From Candidatus Hydrogenedentota bacterium (GTDB lineage: Bacteria; Hydrogenedentota; Hydrogenedentia; Hydrogenedentales; JAGMZX01), in assembly GCA_029556545.1 (NCBI GenBank), contig JAKQEQ010000073.1, forward strand, positions 41,439 through 105,438: DNA of 64,000 nucleotides, written 5' to 3'. Shown in pieces: positions 24,327 to 32,884 of this stretch (position 1 is the stretch's first letter; each line of letters starts with the position of its first letter). The position numbers and the translations under genes were made by a program. The notes beneath the pieces were generated by a model. It did no database searches and had not been told where the DNA came from. It saw nothing but the letters and a program-made list of their open reading frames with translations.

Positions 24327-25361
24327 TCACGCCGCTCGCGCCCGTGCCCGCGATGACTTTTTGCCCTTCACCGCCCGCCGCGTGCAGGCACGCGCACCGC
24401 GCCACGGATGGTCACTCTTGGGCCGCGCCTGGTCCGCCGTCTTGCCCTGGTCCGTCTTGCGCTTCTTCGCCGTGCGCCGCGCCGCGCGATGCTTTACGGA
24501 TTCGGCGCGTGCCTGTCGTGCAAGGCGTTGCTCGATTCTCGCATCGGCATCGGCGGCATCGGCGGCGGGCGCGGCGGCGGTGTCGGGCGTGCGGTCGTCT
24601 TCTTCCTGCAAGAGGCATTCGCGCGGAATCGTGTCATCCGGGTCAAGACCGGTTTCCTCAAGAGCAAGCGGCGGCTCTTCGCGCAACACCTCGAAGCCGT
24701 GCGGGAAAATCTTTGTCCACTGTGGTTCCGGCGTGCGGTCACGGCTTGGCAGTTCTCTCGTGAGGAACGCACAAAACGTGCTCGGACCTATCGGAAAATG
24801 AAGCACAGGCTCTTCCGGCAATTCCGCGCCGTCTCGAAGCAATTGCAGCCGTGCGCGGGACATATGGCGCGCGGCCATTGTGAATAACGATTCTTGTTCA
24901 CGCACCGCGTCAAACAACGTGAACATCCTGCGCATGTTCGCAAACAACGCGCGTGCCTCTCTCGTGCCGCGTCTGACCGCCGCGCGGATTTCGTTCCATG
25001 AGGAATCGTAGACGGCACGAACGCGGCCTTCCTCATACCCGTTGATCTTTTTGCGCCAATACTCGCAAGCCTTTTCCGCTTGGAATGTTTCGTGCTCCAA
25101 GTCCTGCAAACGCTCTTCATCCACCGCGCGTTGTGCAGACGTGTACGCTTTTTCTCCGACAAGAGCGCTATGCTTCCGCGCATCGACAACCGCAACGTAG
25201 CGGTCGCGTTTTTGCTTCGCACCCTTCAGCCCATCGAGGGCGTTCGGCAATTGCTCATACTTCCATCGGCGGTACTCCCGCTCTTCCTGTGTCTCGCTTT
25301 CTGCCGCCGCCTCAAAAATCTTTCGAGTATGCTGCGGTCCTTTTCGCTCTTTCTTCAGCAT
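24327..25361 (-). CDS. Unrecognised helical protein with basic C-terminal tail (mobile region)
   Basis: This 344-residue protein is not one I recognise. Residues 1-120 are charged and helical, probably coiled coil (YRRWKYEQLPNALDGLKGAK). The middle has some hydrophobic packing (LHFPIGPSTFCAFLTREL). The final 80 residues are Ala/Arg/Lys-rich and end in a strongly basic tail (KGKKSSRARARAA) that may bind nucleic acid. ATG at 25361 has AAGGA 8 bases upstream. It is 111 bases after the helix-turn-helix gene on the same strand. A phage or integrative-element origin is inferred from context. Confidence 0.6.
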   Translation of the reverse strand: MLKKERKGPQHTRKIFEAAAESETQEEREYRRWKYEQLPNALDGLKGAKQKRDRYVAVVDARKHSALVGEKAYTSAQRAVDEERLQDLEHETFQAEKACEYWRKKINGYEEGRVRAVYDSSWNEIRAAVRRGTREARALFANMRRMFTLFDAVREQESLFTMAARHMSRARLQLLRDGAELPEEPVLHFPIGPSTFCAFLTRELPSRDRTPEPQWTKIFPHGFEVLREEPPLALEETGLDPDDTIPRECLLQEEDDRTPDTAAAPAADAADADARIEQRLARQARAESVKHRAARRTAKKRKTDQGKTADQARPKSDHPWRGARACTRRAVKGKKSSRARARAA

Positions 25362-25472
25362 GTCTGGCATCCTTTTTGTTCGGTCCCTATTCGCCTTACG
25401 AATCCATTACTTCTTTCGCGGTCTCCGCCGCGCATATCAATCAATGTTCGCGCACTCGCGGGCGTTTTTCGG

Positions 25473-26105
25473 CTACCTTGTTTCCGTAACGTTCTCTGAC
25501 AGCGTTTTTTGTCTTGCCAGCATGAGACTACGCAGACCTTTTATGCCCAACAATCTGGCTCTCTGGGTCGGTGGTAATTGCAATTCCTTTTCAGTCAGAT
25601 ATCGGCGTTCGGTGCTTGCCCAGTCGTTGAAAAATTTCCGCCACCTTTCCTCACACTGTCGGTGCTCGTTTTGATTCACGACGTGCGTTATTTGTCGCGG
25701 TAGAACAACACCCGCTTCGGTTTGCAGATTCTCTTGTGCGTATTCCGAAAAGTCCGCCAACGTTTGGTGCGCTTCCGCAATCATTTTCATCAGTCGCGCG
25801 TACTCGACAGTCGATACGGTTATCGTTCCATCGACATTCCGTTTTCCATCGACCTTCAATCGCAACTTGTTGCATTGCGCTAACAGTTCTTTGGTCAGTT
25901 TCGATTGTGTCTCGATGAACGTTTCCCCGCGCCGTTGCTCCGCTATCTCGGTAAGGTTTTTGATCGCCGGAAACCCCCTTGCGCCCAACGTGATAAATTT
26001 CGCCGCCGTCGTTTCCGAGATACCGCATCGCCGCGCCGTTTCCGCGATGCTTCTGCACTCGAAAAACGTGTCACGTAATTCGGTCCATTTTTGCCGCGTG
26101 ATCAT
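25473..26105 (-). CDS. Helix-turn-helix protein of the mobile region (terminase-small-subunit-like)
   Basis: This 210-residue protein begins with a helix-turn-helix (FFECRSIAETARRCGISETT) of the kind found in phage terminase small subunits and transposase N-termini. A helical body follows, with VEYARLMKMIAEAHQTLADF and WRKFFNDWASTERRYL. Its ATG directly abuts the stop of the 76-residue gene, so translation is probably coupled. The family is not certain; DNA binding is likely, and packaging or replication are guesses. Confidence 0.6.
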   Translation of the reverse strand: MITRQKWTELRDTFFECRSIAETARRCGISETTAAKFITLGARGFPAIKNLTEIAEQRRGETFIETQSKLTKELLAQCNKLRLKVDGKRNVDGTITVSTVEYARLMKMIAEAHQTLADFSEYAQENLQTEAGVVLPRQITHVVNQNEHRQCEERWRKFFNDWASTERRYLTEKELQLPPTQRARLLGIKGLRSLMLARQKTLSENVTETR

Positions 26106-26336
26106 CTACCACACCCGCAACTTGATCTTGCGCACACCCGTTCCCCGTGGGTTCGGCGTCGGTTTCGCTTTGCCCGGTCTTACAAAACGTTCAAGCGCAT
26201 CCATCGTGCGCCGATACGATTCGATTTCGCTTTCCATGTCGTCATTGCCGCGCAATTCGTTCACGTTCAACGCGCCAGACGGCGATTGTCGTTCGCGTAA
26301 CGTCTGCCACGCTTGCTCTGAACGCATCACGCTCAT
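26106..26336 (-). CDS. Small hypothetical protein of the mobile region
   Basis: This 76-residue soluble protein has a helical middle (ESEIESYRRTMDALERFV) and a basic end (GTGVRKIKLRVW). Its start overlaps the preceding stop by four bases (ATGA), and the next gene starts immediately after its stop, so it belongs to a tight operon. No family is recognised. Confidence 0.6.
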   Translation of the reverse strand: MSVMRSEQAWQTLRERQSPSGALNVNELRGNDDMESEIESYRRTMDALERFVRPGKAKPTPNPRGTGVRKIKLRVW

Positions 26337-26665
26337 TCAACACTTCCGATTCTGACAAGCGAATCCGCGTCGTCGGGGTGCTGCACGAAAAGCGGTTGTC
26401 CCTGCAATCGCGCCAACTTGTCTCCCGGAATGTGAAAGCGCAATTCGCCGTGTACGTCGTCGTCGGATTCCGCCTTGCGGTCGTGCATGACCGCATCGCC
26501 GGTCAGTCTTTTCAAGACCGCTTCTCGCAATCGCTCTACGCGCCCCGGCTCGCCTTCCGCCCGCACGGTCGATTGATCCATGCGGCGCAGTCGATTGACG
26601 AAATCGCGCACGCCCTGGCGGATTTCCAAGTCTTCCGCCAACGTTTTCAATTTTGCTGCATCCAT
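26333..26665 (-). CDS. Hypothetical first gene of the mobile-region operon
   Basis: This 110-residue frame starts MDAAKLKTLAEDLEIRQGVR with AAAGGA 9 bases upstream. It continues with a charged helical region and ends in HIPGDKLARLQGQPLFVQHP. The open frame reaches 26896, but the upstream extension is Arg-rich and lacks a ribosome site. It is coupled to the 76-residue gene by an ATGA overlap. A near-consensus sigma-70 promoter lies about 390 bases upstream. The function is unknown. Confidence 0.6.
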   Translation of the reverse strand: MDAAKLKTLAEDLEIRQGVRDFVNRLRRMDQSTVRAEGEPGRVERLREAVLKRLTGDAVMHDRKAESDDDVHGELRFHIPGDKLARLQGQPLFVQHPDDADSLVRIGSVE

Positions 26666-27052
26666 AGTAAACCATCCTTTCTTGTTCCGCCCTGTGGGGC
26701 GCGGCCTAGCGTGAAAGCAAGGAGTTTTTCTCTCTCGCCGGGCCGCGCCCCGTTGCGCTGTATGAAGCAGAGTCGAAACCGTTGCTCTGGTATAGCCTTT
26801 GGGACCGCCGCGCGTCTGTTGACGTGCATAGCGGGCATGTCCGCGCGGCGGTCCGGTGACAACATGGGTTGAACGAAATCGCTCAACGCATGGCAATGAG
26901 GCGGTTCAACTTTCCCGACACCAAACAAAAACACACCAACGCCCGGCGCTCGCTTTGCGCCGCACTCTGGTGTGTCATCTTCATCCGAAGCGCGTTGTTT
27001 ACTTCGCGGGTGTGGCCTTGGTCCCGCCGCGCTTCGGTGGCCTTGAACCTAA

Positions 27053-27081
27053 TCTATAACGAACACACGAGCAAATGTCAA
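27053..27081 (-). promoter_or_regulatory. Near-consensus sigma-70 promoter for the mobile-region operon
   Basis: On the minus strand TTGACA (27076-27081) and TATAGA (27053-27058) are separated by exactly 17 bases. Transcription would start near 27046 and run leftward. The leader before the first gene (26665) would be about 380 bases and is GC-rich without a supported gene. A T-rich tract precedes the -35 box. Confidence 0.7.
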
Positions 27082-27835
27082 GACTTTTTTTTGCCCCTGG
27101 AAATTTAGGGTTCGCACGTTGCCCTGGTCGCGCCCTGGTCAACGCTATTCGACAACGTGAACGATTCGTTCACCTGCTACTTCACGATGCCGCCGATGAA
27201 CGCTTCACAGCACCTCGATAAACCGCTCTAGAATCGCCGCTGTCGCGCGTGGACGGATAAATCCATATCGAAGTGCTCCCAAATCAATCTGGGACATCCT
27301 GGGCGATTGTGGCGCGTGTGTTGCATCGCGAATCGAAACCATCGAAAAAAATCGGCGTGTTACTTGCGTTTGGAAAAACACCTTTACAAGAAATAACCTT
27401 TTTTCTTTACCAAGGTCGCGACGAAAAAATCACAAAAAGCATATCGCAAAAGCGATAAGCGGCAGAATGAAGATTTCATCAAACCCCCTTTTTCCTCTTG
27501 AAAAAACTTCATAGCGAAAAGGACTACCGCGAGCCTGAAAAACGAGGTTAGAAAGGTTTTCCGAAAAAGACGTTGTCAGCCCTTTATCACCACCAAACAA
27601 GAGTTAGCAGGAGTGTGCTTACTTGCTCGTACACGAGCACAACACAGGGGAGGTTAGATTCTTCTTTGGGAGACTGAATCGGCCCGAAAACAAAAGGGAT
27701 CATTGATTGAAGGCTATCGGCAATTTCACGAAGCGGCAATGTCTTGTAGCGTTTCGATAAATGAAAACAAGTCCATAGAATCAATGTCCGTATGTCGCGC
27801 CATTTTCGTATCGGGGGATATGCCCGAACCCACGG
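27082..27835. other. AT-rich region at the right side of the mobile element
   Basis: About 750 bases have no supported gene and are clearly more AT-rich than the flanks. They hold two copies of GCCCTGGTC in tandem (27121, 27132) and a hairpin TATCGC-AAAA-GCGATA (27439-27460 with flanks). There is also an inverted repeat TGCTCGT-AC-ACGAGCA (27624-27639). Small open frames (27273-27458 plus, 27587-27784 minus) lack ribosome sites and families. The element boundary probably lies here; I saw no copy of the tRNA 3' end. Confidence 0.5.
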
Positions 27836-30800
27836 TCATTGTGGGCGGGTGGGGGCGGTGGCGGCCGGTTCTTCTAGTGCGAGCGTAATGCCTTGTGCCG
27901 AGGCGTCGAGGGGTATGCCGTTCCGACTGGTCGCGAGAAAGCCGGGCACTTCGATGTGGATGCGTGCGGCGGGCTCGGCAACGTCTCGGAACTCCCAGGG
28001 GAGGGTCGCCACAAGGGCGGGTTGCCGCGCGGCCCACGTGGGCTTGCGGTTGGTCAAAATCAGCGCGCCGTTGTCGAGGACGCGCGTCTCCCAGAGCGTT
28101 GGTTCGCTGCGGCTGCCGTCGTCGGCAGGTGTTACGCGCCACCGAAAGCCGGCGGCGGGCTCCGGTCGCAGGAGAGCGATCACCTGACGGACCAGGACAG
28201 CGTCCGGAGACTCGAGCGTGACGGCGACCACGCCATCGTATAGACCGTCGACATGCCGGGGGCTTGCCTCTTGCGTCAGCACGAGGCGGACGCGGCTCTC
28301 AGGTTCGTAACGGAAGCCCTCGGAGAATATCGCCTCGACGGGGGCGCGGTCGGGAACCGCACCGGGACCCGTGACGCGCACGTCCACCACGCCGCCCTGC
28401 GGGTTCGCGGCGGGCGGCGCTACGGTGAGGATGGTCGTCGCGGAGGGCACGTGGGCGACAGGGGCCTGCCGGTCCCCGAACCAGACGGTTGCGTTCGGCG
28501 TGAAATTTCTTCCCGAGAGCACGACCGTGGCGCCGCCTTCGGCGGGACCGGCGGCGGGGCCTCGAATACCTTCAACCGCGAGAATCCGCGGTGCGCCGAT
28601 GACGGGACAGGGCGAGGGATCGGCCCCATCGTAAATGCCATCGCCGTCCGAATCGCGGTTGCGCGGGTCCGTCTCGCCGTCATCGACGATGGCGTTCCGG
28701 TTCAAGTCTTCGAGCCCGTCCGGGATACTGTCTCGGTCCGTGTCCGCTTGCAGGTAATTTGTCTCGCCGGGGTCCCATGCGCCGTTATTGTTGGCGTCCT
28801 CAACGTAATCCGGAATGCCGTCACCGTCCATGTCGCTGATTTCGACGCCGGCGAGGCGGAGCCACTGAAAGAGGTCCTCGGCAAAGAGGCGGTTCTCGCC
28901 GCGATCAAGCGCGGCGTCGCTGATCGGGGACGCAGATGCGAGCAGGGCGATCCGGCCATAGCCGTGACGATGGGCCGCGAGATAGACGCGGTCAGGGTCT
29001 TGCGGGTCTCGGATGATTGCCTGGGCGGCGGAAACCGAGAGCGCGCAGCCTGCCTCGACGGCGAAGTCCCGCCAATGGCGTCCGAGATACAGGTCTGCCG
29101 CCAAGCCGCCAAAGTTCTCCGACGCGACCATCATCGCTCGGGACTGATCCACGCGGATGGCGGTGTCGATACGCACGCCGATGGGATCGAGCCAGCGCGT
29201 CAAGGAGCGGGTATCGCGGTCCTCGATGTGGGCGCCCAGGAAGAGGAGCGCGCCCCCATCGGCAACGTAATCGAGGAGCCCCTGCCGCGTTACCGCACCC
29301 TGCGCGGCGGCGCGGGCGTCAAGGATCACCAGTTGAAAGTCATTGAGCGGTTCTTCAATGGGACCTTGGTGTAACGTGTGCGAGTAATAGAACGGCGGTC
29401 CCGCCAACAGCCCGGCCAACACCGCCATTCCGTTTCGTTTTGCTTCATTTGAGCGAAACGCGCCTCCATCGCGCTGACCGGGTCTGTCTCGGCCGTGGGC
29501 ATTCGCGTCTTCGGAAAGCCACAGTACGCGCTGTGGGCCCGGCGGCTCGGGCAGCACGCGCACCAGTACCTCCGCCGGGCTGTCCGCCGCCTCGACACCG
29601 CTGTGGGCGCCGGTCATGTGTACGCGGACGCGGCCCTCGAGAGCGGCGCCGCGCACGCCCGCCAATGGACTTACGGCGAGATAGACTTGGCTCGGGACGC
29701 GCCCCGATCGCGGTGTGATCACAAGCCAGTCCTTCGCCGCGTCGTCGGGCTCGACACGCCACAGGATGTTTTCCAACCCCCGGTCCGCGAAGTCCAACGC
29801 GCGGATTTCGTACCCGACCGCCTTGCCTCGAAACGTGATCTCGGCGGGGATTTCGAGGCGCGGCGACGGCGTGTGCGGCTCGGGATCGCTCCCGTCGGGG
29901 ATGCCGTCACCGTCTGAGTCCGGGTTGGTGTCCAAGGTGCCGGCTTCGCGTTCGGCGGCGGGCGAAAGGCCGTCGGCGTCAATATCCACCGCCGGGAGAC
30001 GCCCCCGGGGCACGGCGGCGAAGTCGACGACGTGACCGCTCTGTAATTGGATGCTCGCGACAGGTTGGGCGGTGGCGGGGTCGATACGAGACACGCGGCC
30101 CGCACTCCCGGCGAAGAGGCCTTCCTGGAACCAGCCCAACGCCTGAACAGCGGGCGGGTAGCGCCCCTCCGCGCCGTCGTGGTCGCCGTTGCGCCAGATT
30201 TCGAGGCGATCGCCGAGGGCCACGGCGAGTGCGTCTTCAAACGGGCAGGCCGCCAGGACCACGGTTTGCCCCGTGTTGTCGAGGGGATACTCGGCGTCCT
30301 TGTGCAGATAGAGTTGCTTATCCACGCGGAGGCGGGTCACGTACACAAACGCCGCGCCGGGCACGCGCGTGGTTACCCAGAAGACACCGCCATAGCCTGG
30401 AGCCACCACGCGGTCCGACGGGTCGCCCGCGCCTCGAATCGGGACCGGCGCGAGCGTCGCGGTCATCCCGTCGCGCAAGTCCACGAGGAACGCCGCGGAA
30501 ACGGGTTCGCCCGCCGGACTATCCATAGCGTAGCCTGAGGCAACGACTAGGGCGCAGCCGCGAACGGGATCGACGCCGAGCCCGACGGCGGCAAAGCCCG
30601 GCCTTTCGAGTTCGTTGCTCAGCGTCAGGACCGATGGGGGAGGGGCGCCCGCCGAGAGGTCGCCAATGACCAGTTCAATGCCAGTGTCCGAGGTCGTTCT
30701 GCACACCACCAGCGCCCGCCCGCCGCCCGCGAGCGCCGCGGCGACGGGGCGTCCCGGCAGAGTCCACGAGGTCGGGCCGGGCCGCGGCGGCGTGCCGTCG

Positions 30801-31297
30801 CGCGAATAGATGCGTGTCGCGAGACGCCCTTGTCCAGTTCCCTCCGCGCTAATTGGCGCACCAAGGACGACGGCAATCGTATCCCCTGTATCCGTGGTTT
30901 GATGCGCGCACGCTATCCATTCGCGCCAGCCCGACTCTGGAGTCCGTCGTAGTTCGGGCAACTCGGTGAAGGGCGCAACTTGGAACGCGGAATGCCAACT
31001 GCGATCGTGCGGCGAGCCGCCCGCACCCGCGTCGCGGCTGGGGCCGGTGGTGAGCAGAGCCGGGCCATCGTTGGAAACCAGCAGCGGCCCGAGCGGCATC
31101 GCGCCGGGCAAAGGCCGTGTGCCCGGGAGGGGGCCGCCCCAATCAAAGTCGATGCTGTGCACGTATACGCGCGCGGCCTCGCGGGTAGCGGACAGCGTAT
31201 TAGTCACGACCACGAGCCGCTGGGCGTGCGCCGCGGAACAGCAGCAAAGAAGCGCCGGCAGCGCGGCGCGCGCGGCTAAGGACGCCATCCGGCCCAT
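27836..31297 (-). CDS. Large exported protein with thrombospondin-3-type repeats and IPT/TIG domain
   Basis: This 1153-residue protein has a signal peptide (LPALLCCCSAAHA before Gln). The first 450 residues look like a beta-propeller-type repeat region. Calcium-binding thrombospondin-3-like repeats occur twice (around DADGLSPAAEREAGTLDTNP, and DMDGDGIPDYVEDANNNG). Between them is a domain resembling class-I glutamine-amidotransferase-like folds (ILDARAAAQGAVTRQGLLDY, GGALLFLGAHIEDRDT). An IPT/TIG domain follows (VVLSGRNFTPNATVWFGD). GGAGG precedes the ATG. Surface adhesion or polymer binding is a guess from the domain content. It is unrelated to the mobile genes beside it and probably marks the resumed chromosome. 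Confidence 0.85.
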   Translation of the reverse strand: MGRMASLAARAALPALLCCCSAAHAQRLVVVTNTLSATREAARVYVHSIDFDWGGPLPGTRPLPGAMPLGPLLVSNDGPALLTTGPSRDAGAGGSPHDRSWHSAFQVAPFTELPELRRTPESGWREWIACAHQTTDTGDTIAVVLGAPISAEGTGQGRLATRIYSRDGTPPRPGPTSWTLPGRPVAAALAGGGRALVVCRTTSDTGIELVIGDLSAGAPPPSVLTLSNELERPGFAAVGLGVDPVRGCALVVASGYAMDSPAGEPVSAAFLVDLRDGMTATLAPVPIRGAGDPSDRVVAPGYGGVFWVTTRVPGAAFVYVTRLRVDKQLYLHKDAEYPLDNTGQTVVLAACPFEDALAVALGDRLEIWRNGDHDGAEGRYPPAVQALGWFQEGLFAGSAGRVSRIDPATAQPVASIQLQSGHVVDFAAVPRGRLPAVDIDADGLSPAAEREAGTLDTNPDSDGDGIPDGSDPEPHTPSPRLEIPAEITFRGKAVGYEIRALDFADRGLENILWRVEPDDAAKDWLVITPRSGRVPSQVYLAVSPLAGVRGAALEGRVRVHMTGAHSGVEAADSPAEVLVRVLPEPPGPQRVLWLSEDANAHGRDRPGQRDGGAFRSNEAKRNGMAVLAGLLAGPPFYYSHTLHQGPIEEPLNDFQLVILDARAAAQGAVTRQGLLDYVADGGALLFLGAHIEDRDTRSLTRWLDPIGVRIDTAIRVDQSRAMMVASENFGGLAADLYLGRHWRDFAVEAGCALSVSAAQAIIRDPQDPDRVYLAAHRHGYGRIALLASASPISDAALDRGENRLFAEDLFQWLRLAGVEISDMDGDGIPDYVEDANNNGAWDPGETNYLQADTDRDSIPDGLEDLNRNAIVDDGETDPRNRDSDGDGIYDGADPSPCPVIGAPRILAVEGIRGPAAGPAEGGATVVLSGRNFTPNATVWFGDRQAPVAHVPSATTILTVAPPAANPQGGVVDVRVTGPGAVPDRAPVEAIFSEGFRYEPESRVRLVLTQEASPRHVDGLYDGVVAVTLESPDAVLVRQVIALLRPEPAAGFRWRVTPADDGSRSEPTLWETRVLDNGALILTNRKPTWAARQPALVATLPWEFRDVAEPAARIHIEVPGFLATSRNGIPLDASAQGITLALEEPAATAPTRPQ

Positions 31298-31358
31298 TCT
31301 GTGCCTCCGTCCGGTTTGTTCCCAACGGACCGCCCGTGCACGCGCGGCGGTCTTCGTA

Positions 31359-31814
31359 TCAATTCATAATGCGCCACCGGCCTTCGATCCGGCGCAATAC
31401 AAGATACCTTGGAAACCCTTCGCGCCAGAAGGTTGCAGTCGCATCCTCAGGCGCGAAGCGCGGTTTCATGCGCCGCGTTTCCTTCAGCACGCGCAGTAGT
31501 TCGTCGCCCTCCGCGCCGGCGATTCGCGCTGCTATGTCATCAAGGGTCCCTTCGGCGCGTGCGTCATCGACCAACTTCGGATCGCCATAGGTCTCCAGAA
31601 ATTGTCCATGCTCTCTTCCTTCGATCATGGCGATCATCGCGTCGATAGCCTCGCGCAACTCCTGTTCGTGTTTGGGGGCGACCGTCAGTCCGTCTCCCGT
31701 CGCCACCGGGGTGGTCTGCTGGTCCGGATTGGGAATGCCGCATCCCAAGTTAACGAGTACGCAGAAGAGTATTCCCGCAGACGAGATGGAAGAAAGACAC
31801 ACAGACCTCCTCAT
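31359..31814 (-). CDS. Small lipoprotein of unknown function
   Basis: This 151-residue protein has a lipoprotein signal (GILFCVLVNLGC, lipobox VNLGC slightly non-standard). The mature helical domain (HEQELREAIDAMIAMIEGRE) ends in FPRYLVLRRIEGRWRIMN, which resembles the end of DUF4878/NTF2-like proteins. Its ATG overlaps the dehydrogenase stop by four bases, so it is co-translated with that gene. The role is unknown. Confidence 0.75.
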   Translation of the reverse strand: MRRSVCLSSISSAGILFCVLVNLGCGIPNPDQQTTPVATGDGLTVAPKHEQELREAIDAMIAMIEGREHGQFLETYGDPKLVDDARAEGTLDDIAARIAGAEGDELLRVLKETRRMKPRFAPEDATATFWREGFPRYLVLRRIEGRWRIMN

Positions 31815-32842
31815 TGCGATAGTACCTCAACCAATCGCACCGGACGATGTTCGTCGTAGGACTTCCGGGCGGCGATGCCCATCACGACGGGGGCGAGGCC
31901 GTCGTGGCCGGTGACCGGAGTGGGGGTGTTGTCGAGGACGGCGTCAATGAAGGCGCGCATCTCGGCGAGGAAACTCTCGGTATAGCGGTCCATGAAGAAA
32001 TTGAGAGGGAGATCGCGCCGGACGGACCCCGCGTCGCTGATGAGCGCCGTGTTTGGGTAGTTGTTGTCGATACGGACGCCGCCCGCACTGCCGAAGACCT
32101 CGACACGCTGGTCGTAGCCATAGACGGCACGACGGCTGTTGTCTATCGTACCGATGACACCGTTGGCGAATTCGAGCACGACGACCGCCGTGTCGAGGTC
32201 GCCGGCCGCGCCGATGGCCGGGTCCACAAGCACGCCCGCCGCCGTATACACCTCCTCGACCTCGGCCCCGATGAGAAACCGGGCCATATCGAAGTCGTGG
32301 ATGGTCATATCGAGGAACAGGCCGCCGGAGACCTTGATGTATGAAATTGGCGGCGGCGCCGGGTCCCGGCTGATGATGTGGAGCAAGTGTGGCTGGCCTA
32401 TTTCGCCGTCAAGGATGGCACGGCGGACGCGCGCGAAGTTCGCGTCAAAGCGGCGATTGAAGCCGATCTGGAGTTTGACCCCCGCGCGTTCGACGGCATC
32501 GAGGGCGCGGCGTATCTTCGCAAGGTCGTGATCGATAGGCTTCTCGCAGAATATGTGTTTGCCCGCCTGCGCGGTTTCCGTGACGATGCGCGCGTGGGTG
32601 TCCGTCGAGGAACACACGACCACGGCGTCCACGCCGGGATCATCGAGGACGGCGCGGTGGTCCGCCACCGCGCGCGGTACGCCGTTCTCTTGCGCGCAGG
32701 CGCGCGCGGCCTCTTCCGAAACGTCGGCAATGACGGCGAGCCGCGCACGCGGCACGTGGCGCGCGAGATGCGCCGCGTGCACCTTGCCGATGCGCCCGGC
32801 GCCGATGATGCCGATATTCAAGTGCGCGGCGGATGTTGCCAT
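31811..32842 (-). CDS. iolG: Inositol 2-dehydrogenase-like Gfo/Idh/MocA oxidoreductase
   Basis: This 343-residue NAD(P)-dependent sugar dehydrogenase shows the Rossmann motif GIIGAGRIGKVHAAHL. The catalytic CEKPID at about residue 97 and the Asp-His pair DMTIHDFDMARFLIG are those of myo-inositol 2-dehydrogenase (IolG). It would oxidise a polyol such as myo-inositol at C2. A sodium symporter lies upstream and a lipoprotein is coupled downstream, suggesting uptake followed by oxidation. Related enzymes act on other sugars, so the substrate is not proven. Confidence 0.85.
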   Translation of the reverse strand: MATSAAHLNIGIIGAGRIGKVHAAHLARHVPRARLAVIADVSEEAARACAQENGVPRAVADHRAVLDDPGVDAVVVCSSTDTHARIVTETAQAGKHIFCEKPIDHDLAKIRRALDAVERAGVKLQIGFNRRFDANFARVRRAILDGEIGQPHLLHIISRDPAPPPISYIKVSGGLFLDMTIHDFDMARFLIGAEVEEVYTAAGVLVDPAIGAAGDLDTAVVVLEFANGVIGTIDNSRRAVYGYDQRVEVFGSAGGVRIDNNYPNTALISDAGSVRRDLPLNFFMDRYTESFLAEMRAFIDAVLDNTPTPVTGHDGLAPVVMGIAARKSYDEHRPVRLVEVLSQ

Positions 32843-32884
32843 GTCTTCAACTCCTTCAACGATTCGGTGTGACTGCCTGACGCG

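Noticed and set aside
27082..27835. Right attachment site as a copy of the tRNA 3' end
   Set aside because: I looked for GGTTCGATTCCTGCTCGGGG or close variants in the AT-rich flank and found none. Serine recombinases need only a very short core, so absence is not informative.
27726..28142. Minus-strand 138-codon frame at the edge of the AT-rich region
   Set aside because: Mostly overlaps the large exported protein in another frame; the short end (MARHTDIDSM onward) has no ribosome site.
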